Of a stretch of DNA of 5,035 nucleotides, positions 1 through 5,035 are shown one piece after another (positions within the stretch are counted from its first letter, which is position 1; the number at the start of each line of letters is the position of its first letter). The notes under the pieces were generated by a model. The model was not told the origin of the DNA. It was given only the letters and a program-made list of their open reading frames with translations, and ran no database searches. Made by a program: the position numbers and the translations under genes. The stretch comes from Candidatus Stahliibacteriota bacterium (GTDB taxonomy: Bacteria > Hydrothermota > Tepidihabitantia > SM23-42), in contig JAUWLY010000230.1 of assembly GCA_030613445.1 (NCBI GenBank), positions 1 through 5,035 on the forward strand. The letters run 5' to 3'.

Positions 1-1077
1 TGAACGTCGAAATTTCTCTCCAGGGATGGTTGTTAGTTCTCGTCGGATGACATTTTCTCGGGTGCTGTAGTTACCAGTGATCACCACGCGGTTGATTGTT
101 GCCGGGGATGATTCATTGATAACATATTCAATATCTATGAAACTATCCCGCACATTTTCATTTTGTACAATCGAACAGTATATATAACCTTCATCAGCAT
201 AAGCTCCATACAATTCCTGGTGGGTTTCTTCAATTTTACTGAGATTGTATACATCTCCGCTTTCGTATTTCACTACTCTTGCAAGTTGTTGCGCATTGAA
301 TACTGAGTCACCGGAAAAGGTTATGTCACCGACGTAATACCGTTCATGTTCCTCGATGTTTATTGTGATGATAAATCGGTCTTCCTCAACTTCGATTATT
401 GGTTCATCGACTTCAGCATCAAGATAGCCATTGTTTCTATAAAAGGATTTAATTTTTACGAGATCTTCCCGAAGTTTAACCTCATCTAACTTGCCACCTC
501 GCAAAAACGCTTGGGGTTTGTTTTGCATCATTTTTGTAATTTTTGAATCAGTGAAAGCATCGTTCCCAGTAATTTCAATCTTACCGATTCGTGGTTCAAT
601 ACCTTCTTCAATGATGAAAAAGATGTCGATTTTATTGAGCGAGTCAATAATAGAGCTGTCCTGAACAGTCGTGTAATAGAATGATTTTTCCTTATACAGA
701 TATATGATATCAGACTTTGCTTCGAAGATGTCTCGATCGGTAATCACCTGTCCAACCCTCCATTCAATTCTTTTTCTCAAATTTTTCTCTTTCATTTTTT
801 CATTACCGATGAAATCAGGTTTGCTCTTTAGAAATGGCGCTTCTTCAACGATGATTTTGAAAAAAATGCCGTCACCGACTATCGCTGTGTCAATAGAAAC
901 ATAGTTGAATAACCTGAGTCGAGAAAGGTTCTGAATCGCATTCTGTATATCTGAGTTGCGAAATTCAGCCCCGGTTTTGAGTCCTGATGTTTCGATTAGC
1001 AATTGTGGATCGGCCCATTGAACATCGACATCGATATCGATGATTTTATAGTTGAGGAGGAAAAGAAGGAGGATCAA
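1..1077 (-). CDS. bamA: Outer membrane protein assembly factor BamA, POTRA region (3' end outside window)
   Basis: BamA (Omp85 family) is the outer-membrane barrel that folds and inserts other beta-barrel proteins; its periplasmic POTRA domains bind substrates and accessory lipoproteins. The open frame runs 359 codons without a stop from TTG at 1077 to the left edge. Five POTRA domains can be delimited: about residues 11-81, 82-162, 163-245, 246-325 and 326 onward (cut). The strongest match is POTRA3, with KIEITGNDAF (166-175) followed by an FYRNNGYLDAEV helix-strand end (212-223); POTRA4 has GDITFSGDSVF (250-260) and POTRA5 opens with INRVVITGNYS (328-338). Five domains before the barrel is the usual BamA layout. 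The C-terminal barrel is missing only because the window ends. The TTG start overlaps the clpC stop (TTGA). An in-frame TAG lies 30 bases before it and no ATG or GTG intervenes, so TTG is the best start. The resulting leader, MILLLFLLNY, is hydrophobic but short and lacks N-terminal basic residues, which is odd for an exported protein. TamA or another Omp85 member is less likely given the five POTRAs. Confidence 0.9.
   Translation of the reverse strand, partial: MILLLFLLNYKIIDIDVDVQWADPQLLIETSGLKTGAEFRNSDIQNAIQNLSRLRLFNYVSIDTAIVGDGIFFKIIVEEAPFLKSKPDFIGNEKMKEKNLRKRIEWRVGQVITDRDIFEAKSDIIYLYKEKSFYYTTVQDSSIIDSLNKIDIFFIIEEGIEPRIGKIEITGNDAFTDSKITKMMQNKPQAFLRGGKLDEVKLREDLVKIKSFYRNNGYLDAEVDEPIIEVEEDRFIITINIEEHERYYVGDITFSGDSVFNAQQLARVVKYESGDVYNLSKIEETHQELYGAYADEGYIYCSIVQNENVRDSFIDIEYVINESSPATINRVVITGNYSTRENVIRRELTTIPGEKFRRS
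1074..1077 (-). promoter_or_regulatory. clpC stop / bamA start overlap (TTGA)
   Basis: On the minus strand the four bases TTGA serve as the TTG start of bamA and contain the TGA stop of clpC, the TTG counterpart of the common ATGA overlap. The preceding bases (AAAGAGAA) give only a weak Shine-Dalgarno match, so bamA translation probably depends on ribosomes finishing clpC. The start choice rests on the absence of any ATG or GTG between the upstream in-frame TAG and this codon. Confidence 0.65.
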
Positions 1078-3473
1078 TTCTCTTTGAATTCTATTTTGTC
1101 GCCGGATCTAATAAGACGAATGCATTTGCCATCCTTAATTTCGCCTTTCAGGATAGCTTCAGAAAGCGGGTCTTCTATCAAACGGCGTATTGTTCTCTTG
1201 ATGGGACGTGCACCAAACTCAGGATCAAAGCCTTGCTCAACCAAAAGTTCCTTACTCGAGTCGTTGAGCTCGAGTAGCATTTTTCTTTCGCTGAGGCGCT
1301 CCTCGACTTCGCTGATCAGGATGTCGACTATTTCCATCATGCTTTCCTTGCTCAATTGTTTGAATACTATTATTTCATCGATTCTGTTTAGGAATTCTGG
1401 TGAGAAAAGTTTCTTGGTTTCGTCCAAAAGTCTCGTTTTCATTTTGTCATAAGAAATATCGGTTGAGTCCTTTGCAAAACCTAAACCATCACCCTTTCCT
1501 ATTTCGGCAGTTCCAATATTAGAAGTCATAATTATTATTGTATTTTTGAAATCGATCTTGCGACCGTAGGAATTGGTCAGCTGACCATCTTCAAGGATCT
1601 GGAGTAGAATATTAAAAACATCAGGGTGGGCTTTTTCTATTTCATCAAACAGTACTACTGAGTAAGGTTTTCTTTTAACCTTCTCAGTAAGCTGACCACC
1701 TTCTTCAAAACCGACATAACCAGGCGGCGCGCCGATAAGCCTCGATACATTAAACTTCTCCATATATTCCGACATATCAAGAGTTATCAAAGAACTTGTG
1801 TCACCGAAGGTGAATTCGGCAAGCCGCCTTGCCAACTCGGTTTTACCGACACCCGTAGGTCCTAGAAAAATGAAAGAACCGATCGGTCGTCTGGGGTCTT
1901 TTACGCCTGCTCTGCTTCGTCTAACCGCTTTTGCGATAGCACTAATAGCCTCAGTCTGACCAACGACTTTTTTCCTTATCTCCTCCTCCATCTTCAGTAG
2001 GCGCTTAGACTCTTTTTCTTCTATCTTTGCTAGCGGGATACCAGTCCATCTAGACACAACGAAAGCGATGTCTTCATCAGACACAGTTGGACGCGGTATG
2101 CTATCATCTTTCTCAATGACCGTCAGTTGTTCCTTGATTTTTTTCTGTTCGTCGCGTAACCTTGCTGCTTCTTCGAACTTTTGGTCGGCAATTGCTTTTT
2201 CCTTCTTCATCTTTACTGAATCGTAATCCAATTCAAGGGTAGATAATCGGTCATCTTTAACTATCTTGGACAACTTTACTTTAGCACCTGCTTCATCTAT
2301 AACATCGATTGCTTTATCTGGCAAGAAACGATCTACTATATAGCGATCTGACAGACGTGCAGCTGCTTCCAGGGATTCATCAGTATAAGTTATGTGGTGG
2401 TGGTCTTCATATCTTGACTTCAAACCATGCAAGATACTTATTGTCTCTTGAAGAGTCGGGGGATTTACGACAATCAGTTGAAACCTACGCTCAAGCGCTC
2501 CATTTTTTTCTATATATCTTCTGTAATCTTCAAGGGTTGTAGCACCCACGCATTGGAGTTCACCTCTTGCCAGGGCTGGCTTTAGCATATTTGAGGCGTC
2601 TATAGCGCCTTCAGCAGCACCAGCACCAACAATAGTGTGAAGCTCGTCAATGAATACTATGATCTCCTTATTCTTCTCGACCTCGTTTATGACCGCTTTT
2701 AGCCTCTCCTCGAACTGCCCGCGGTATTTCGTACCAGCAACAATGGAAGCCATATCCAGAGCAAGCACACGTTTATTCTTGAGACAATCCGGTACATTGG
2801 CGGCGACTATGTCCTGGGCAAGACCTTCGACAATTGCGGTTTTGCCAACGCCGGCTTCACCAACTAGTACGGGGTTATTCTTTTTGCGACGTGCCAATAT
2901 CTGAATAACTCTTTCGATCTCTTTTTCCCGGCCAATAATCGGATCAAGTTTATCATCGCGGGCAAGCCGGGTAAGATCACGTGAAAACAGCTCTAAGGCA
3001 GAACTTCGGTGTTTGTTCTTGGTTTTGCCAGATACCACGCTTTCAGGACGCAGGAGTTGAATTATTTCATTCTTCAGGGTTTCATAGTCCATACCCACAG
3101 ATTCTAATATCTGAGCACCCAGGCTTCCTTGGGTTCTTATAATCCCAAGTAGAAGATGCTCAGTTCCGACATAAGAATGCCCGAAGTTTTTGGCTTCTTC
3201 CATAGCATAGTTTAAGCATAACCTTGCTTCATTGCTCAATTGAACATCTATTTTGCCACCCGGACCGATGTTCACTGAATTTTCAATACCTTTGCGTAAT
3301 TCGTTGAGTTCAATGCCTAAATTTATTAAAACCATTGCACCAACACCTTCTCCTTCTTTAGTCATCGCAAGAAGAAGCTGTTCTGTACCGATGAAGCTCT
3401 GTTTGGTCTTGAGCGCCTCATCACGGGCGAGATGCAATATTTTCCTAACTCTTTCAGTAAAGCGTTCTTGCAA
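1074..3473 (-). CDS. clpC: ATP-dependent Clp protease ATP-binding subunit ClpC
   Basis: ClpC is a cytoplasmic hexameric AAA+ unfoldase that feeds substrates into ClpP. The 799-residue product is close to usual family length. Domains in order: N-domain with two Clp repeats (about 1-140; IGTEQLLLA at 28-36, VGTEHLLLG at 102-110); first ATPase ring with Walker A GEAGVGKT (205-212), pore loop KYRG (249-252), Walker B FIDE (274-277) and arginine fingers R329/R330; a short coiled-coil middle domain with UVR-like FEEAARLRDEQ (433-443), which marks ClpC rather than the longer ClpB middle domain; second ring with Walker A GPTGVGKT (538-545), pore loop GYVG (585-588), Walker B LFDE (608-611), sensor-1 N652, arginine finger R697 and sensor-2 GAR (754-756). 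LGF at 664-666 sits where ClpP-binding Clp proteins carry the (I/L/V)GF tripeptide. All catalytic residues are present. The start is TTG, five bases after AAAGGAGG, and MQERFTERV aligns with the N-terminus of other ClpC proteins. No mcsA, mcsB or ctsR is adjacent. Confidence 0.97.
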   Translation of the reverse strand: MQERFTERVRKILHLARDEALKTKQSFIGTEQLLLAMTKEGEGVGAMVLINLGIELNELRKGIENSVNIGPGGKIDVQLSNEARLCLNYAMEEAKNFGHSYVGTEHLLLGIIRTQGSLGAQILESVGMDYETLKNEIIQLLRPESVVSGKTKNKHRSSALELFSRDLTRLARDDKLDPIIGREKEIERVIQILARRKKNNPVLVGEAGVGKTAIVEGLAQDIVAANVPDCLKNKRVLALDMASIVAGTKYRGQFEERLKAVINEVEKNKEIIVFIDELHTIVGAGAAEGAIDASNMLKPALARGELQCVGATTLEDYRRYIEKNGALERRFQLIVVNPPTLQETISILHGLKSRYEDHHHITYTDESLEAAARLSDRYIVDRFLPDKAIDVIDEAGAKVKLSKIVKDDRLSTLELDYDSVKMKKEKAIADQKFEEAARLRDEQKKIKEQLTVIEKDDSIPRPTVSDEDIAFVVSRWTGIPLAKIEEKESKRLLKMEEEIRKKVVGQTEAISAIAKAVRRSRAGVKDPRRPIGSFIFLGPTGVGKTELARRLAEFTFGDTSSLITLDMSEYMEKFNVSRLIGAPPGYVGFEEGGQLTEKVKRKPYSVVLFDEIEKAHPDVFNILLQILEDGQLTNSYGRKIDFKNTIIIMTSNIGTAEIGKGDGLGFAKDSTDISYDKMKTRLLDETKKLFSPEFLNRIDEIIVFKQLSKESMMEIVDILISEVEERLSERKMLLELNDSSKELLVEQGFDPEFGARPIKRTIRRLIEDPLSEAILKGEIKDGKCIRLIRSGDKIEFKEN

Positions 3474-3478
3474 CTAAT

Positions 3479-3486
3479 CCTCCTTT
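3479..3486 (-). promoter_or_regulatory. Strong ribosome binding site of clpC
   Basis: The minus strand reads AAAGGAGG, then five bases (ATTAG), then TTG. This near-complete anti-16S match at good spacing decides the non-ATG start of clpC. The nearest upstream ATG (3495-3493) is out of frame and reaches a stop after 13 codons. Confidence 0.88.
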
Positions 3487-3495
3487 ATTTTGCAT

Positions 3496-3523
3496 ATTTT
3501 ATCCAGAATTGTAATTCTGTCAA
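3496..3523 (-). promoter_or_regulatory. Probable sigma-70-type promoter of clpC-bamA
   Basis: On the minus strand a perfect -35 box TTGACA (3523-3518) is followed after 16 bp by TAAAAT (3501-3496), five of six matches to the -10 consensus. The expected transcription start is an A near 3489, giving a leader of about 16 nt that begins just before the Shine-Dalgarno sequence. This fits a short, directly translated mRNA for clpC and the overlapping bamA. The spacer holds a perfect palindrome, so the promoter is probably repressed by a dimeric regulator. I saw no CIRCE element and no CtsR-type tandem heptads here. The promoter is predicted from sequence alone. Confidence 0.7.
3504..3519. promoter_or_regulatory. 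Perfect 7-2-7 palindrome in the clpC promoter, candidate operator
   Basis: The plus strand reads CAGAATT-GT-AATTCTG, two perfect 7-base arms with a 2-base spacer. It covers the spacer between the -35 and -10 boxes and overlaps the last two bases of the -35 box, so a bound protein would block RNA polymerase. The stem is AT-rich with no T-run after it, and it would lie upstream of the predicted transcription start, so it is not a terminator of the clpC transcript. I do not recognise the binding protein; it does not match the standard CIRCE or CtsR motifs. Confidence 0.55.
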
Positions 3524-3625
3524 CCCCGTTAGATACTGAGCTTCAAATATGCTTATGCTCTTCGATCGTGTAACAGTGTGTTATTTTTACTAATTCAATT
3601 GAACATGTGTATTCTCTAACGGGGT
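3523..3625. repeat. 103-bp intergenic segment bounded by 11-bp inverted repeats (MITE- or REP-like)
   Basis: The left arm ACCCCGTTAGA (3523-3533) and right arm TCTAACGGGGT (3615-3625) are perfect reverse complements separated by 81 bases. The arms are more GC-rich than the AT-rich interior, which has no gene but contains small palindromes such as TTCAATTGAA (3594-3603). Such a layout fits a non-autonomous palindromic or transposon-derived element, or a paired binding site. No transposase and no clear target-site duplication is visible, so mobility is inferred only from the termini. The left arm ends on the first base of the clpC -35 box. Confidence 0.5.
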
Positions 3626-3699
3626 CAAGCTATTTCCCATGCAATTTAGACAAATCCTTATGCTTTTTGTTAAGTGCCTTTTATTTTGGGATGTTCTGG

Positions 3700-5035
3700 T
3701 TACTCAGACTCTCTGAGTTTCGCTTTCAGCCTCTTGGTTTCAGAGTTGAATTCCAAAGCTCTTTTATAAGCTTCACGTGCTTTACCAAGCTCCCCGAGTT
3801 TCATATATACATCACCTAAGTGTTCAAGGATTACCACATCCTCAACAATATCCGTAGCACGTTCTAGATCCTCGAGTGCTTTTTCATAGTCGCCCATTTG
3901 GTAGAATACCCAGCCGCGCGAATCGATATAATAGCCATTATTAGGATCAATCAATAGTGCCCGGTCTATCAACTCGAGTGCATATTCAAGACGCTCCTTC
4001 TTTTCGGCAAACGAATAACCGACATAATTCAGTGCCGTGGCATTGGTTGTATCTATTTCTATGATTTCCTGAAATATGTTGAACGACTCTCCTTTCTTGT
4101 CTAATCGCTCACAAAGATTTGCCAGTGCTTCCAGGGTTGAGAGGTTTTGCGGGTTTCTTCCAAGAGCTTTGTGATATTGGAAATAAGCTTGCGTGGTTTG
4201 CCCTTGCATCTCTGCAGTGACGCCCAAGAGGTAATATACCTGAGTTAGATCACCACCGTGATACCCGGCTTCAGTAAAAGCATATTCAGCAGTTTCGAAG
4301 TCATTAAGATCAATAGCAATAAACCCGAGGTATACCCATAATTCAATAAAATCAGGATTAATATCAAGCGCTCGGGTGATCTCCTCCAGCGCTCTTTTGT
4401 AATTGCCTTTATCAAGGTGGATCTTTCCTACATAAAACCTTGAATAAGTATCCAGCGGATCAAGACGCGAGGCGATGAGAAATTCATCCAATGCCTGGTC
4501 TAGTTCTCTTTTTTTATAAAATGCATAACCTAGGGTTCTTCTGACATGACTATCAAAATGATCGAGTTTGAGTACGGTACGTGCCATTTGTATAAGAGCA
4601 TCATACTGATCAATATCAGAGTAAAGGTCGATTAGTCGTTTGCCGACGGTTAGAAGGAGAGAGTCTTCTTTTAACGTTTTCTTATAGTAATAAATAGCTG
4701 AGTCTTTTACATTGAGTAGGTCAAAACCTGTGCCAATGCCAATGAGGGCGGTGGTATTAGTTGTGTCCAGGGTATAACCCTGTCTATAATATTCGATCGC
4801 CGTAGTGTGATTATTCGTCCGGCCGGCAATTGTCCCGAGTTTTACAAAGGTTGCTGGTGTTTTCAGGGAATCTGGGATGATGAGCAATATCTCTGTTGCT
4901 GTCTTGAAATCCTGTATACCTTCATAGAGAGTTGACAGGCTATTGTAAATATCAATATTGTCGGGTGCTAAACCCAATGCTTGATCATAGTACTTGATCG
5001 CCATACGCAGGTCACCCTTTCCAATATTCCCAATT
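3700..5035 (-). CDS. Tetratricopeptide repeat protein (5' end outside window)
   Basis: TPR arrays form a superhelix for protein-protein contact and have no catalytic activity of their own. The 444 residues in view run in frame from the right edge; the first in-frame ATG (5004) lies inside a TPR (GKGDLRMAIKYYDQAL), so the true start is beyond the window. About 13 tandem TPRs of 33-35 residues fill nearly all of it, followed by a short charged tail ending at TAA. The last three repeats hold a recognisable block: NYVGYSFAEK, then DSRGWVFYQMGDYEKAL, then EHLGDVYMKLG. The same N-x-x-GY / DS-x-GW / H-LGD pattern occurs in long TPR proteins of Gram-negative bacteria, some of them outer-membrane lipoproteins such as Pseudomonas LbcA. 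Whether this one has a signal peptide cannot be seen. It precedes clpC by 226 bp on the same strand, with no obvious terminator between, so read-through is possible. The partner and exact role are unknown. Confidence 0.9.
   Translation of the reverse strand, partial: IGNIGKGDLRMAIKYYDQALGLAPDNIDIYNSLSTLYEGIQDFKTATEILLIIPDSLKTPATFVKLGTIAGRTNNHTTAIEYYRQGYTLDTTNTTALIGIGTGFDLLNVKDSAIYYYKKTLKEDSLLLTVGKRLIDLYSDIDQYDALIQMARTVLKLDHFDSHVRRTLGYAFYKKRELDQALDEFLIASRLDPLDTYSRFYVGKIHLDKGNYKRALEEITRALDINPDFIELWVYLGFIAIDLNDFETAEYAFTEAGYHGGDLTQVYYLLGVTAEMQGQTTQAYFQYHKALGRNPQNLSTLEALANLCERLDKKGESFNIFQEIIEIDTTNATALNYVGYSFAEKKERLEYALELIDRALLIDPNNGYYIDSRGWVFYQMGDYEKALEDLERATDIVEDVVILEHLGDVYMKLGELGKAREAYKRALEFNSETKRLKAKLRESE

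Noticed and set aside
704..904. Plus-strand open frame of 66 codons
   Set aside because: It lies wholly within the POTRA-coding frame of bamA on the other strand, has no ribosome site of note and encodes low-complexity, non-family-like protein.
1029..1042. 14-bp palindrome CATCGATATCGATG
   Set aside because: It falls in codons for the IDIDVD strand of POTRA1; a run of Ile/Asp codons easily produces it.
1003..1452. Plus-strand open frame of 149 codons, with purine-rich GGAGGA-like bases inside it
   Set aside because: It crosses the bamA/clpC junction opposite two well-supported genes. Its serine- and leucine-rich product is typical of an antisense shadow.
2309..3477. Three plus-strand open frames (2309-2542, 2650-2904, 3253-3477)
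   Set aside because: All lie opposite conserved ClpC motifs and show no recognisable domain of their own.
3454..3495. Small minus-strand ORF of 13 codons starting at an ATG before clpC, a possible leader peptide
   Set aside because: The ATG directly follows the -10 box, so it precedes the predicted transcription start, and it has no ribosome site. It would matter only on read-through transcripts.
3552..3664. 8-bp direct repeat CTTATGCT at 3552-3559 and 3657-3664
   Set aside because: It is short and AT-rich, and one copy lies outside the inverted-repeat element, so it does not look like a target-site duplication.
3474..3699. CIRCE, CtsR box or intrinsic terminator in the intergenic gap
   Set aside because: No TTAGCACTC-type inverted repeat, no tandem GGTCAAA heptads and no GC-rich hairpin followed by a T-run could be found; isolated GGGGTCAA at 3621-3628 is part of the repeat arm.
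3607..3819. Plus-strand open frame of 70 codons across the intergenic gap and the TPR gene end
   Set aside because: Its second half is antisense to a clear TPR; no promoter or ribosome site supports it.
1..5035. CRISPR array, tRNA or rRNA gene, phage or complete insertion sequence
   Set aside because: No regularly spaced repeats, no cloverleaf or rRNA signatures and no transposase or phage proteins are present; nearly all the window is explained by three genes.

Overview
The window carries three genes, all on the minus strand, in transcription order: a TPR-repeat protein (cut by the right edge), the AAA+ unfoldase ClpC (complete, 799 residues) and the outer-membrane assembly factor BamA (cut by the left edge; only five POTRA domains are in view, the fifth incomplete). 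The plus-strand open frames are shadows of these genes.

The organism is a diderm (Gram-negative-type) bacterium, because it encodes BamA. It uses ClpC, and no mcsA, mcsB or ctsR gene lies beside it, unlike the classic Firmicutes arrangement. The DNA is moderately AT-rich, and both start codons that can be seen are TTG. This would fit an uncultured candidate phylum of the FCB/WOR-3 type, but that placement is inference from gene content and general resemblance. No rRNA or other phylogenetic marker is present.

Layout: positions 1-1077 hold the N-terminal part of bamA. Positions 1074-3473 hold clpC, whose TGA stop overlaps the TTG start of bamA by four bases (TTGA), so the two are very probably co-transcribed and translationally coupled. 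Positions 3474-3699 form the only intergenic gap (226 bp). It holds a strong Shine-Dalgarno sequence, a good sigma-70-type promoter (TTGACA, 16 bp, TAAAAT) with a perfect 7-2-7 palindrome over its spacer, and, just upstream, a 103-bp segment bounded by 11-bp perfect inverted repeats (ACCCCGTTAGA / TCTAACGGGGT) that looks like a small mobile or palindromic element. Positions 3700-5035 hold about 13 tandem TPRs.

Taken together, the locus joins cytoplasmic protein quality control (ClpC, presumably with ClpP) to outer-membrane protein assembly (BamA), preceded by a TPR scaffold protein that may also belong to the envelope. The most interesting parts are the palindrome-containing promoter next to the inverted-repeat element and the clpC-bamA coupling. 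I see no clearly new enzyme system, CRISPR array, phage or complete insertion sequence.
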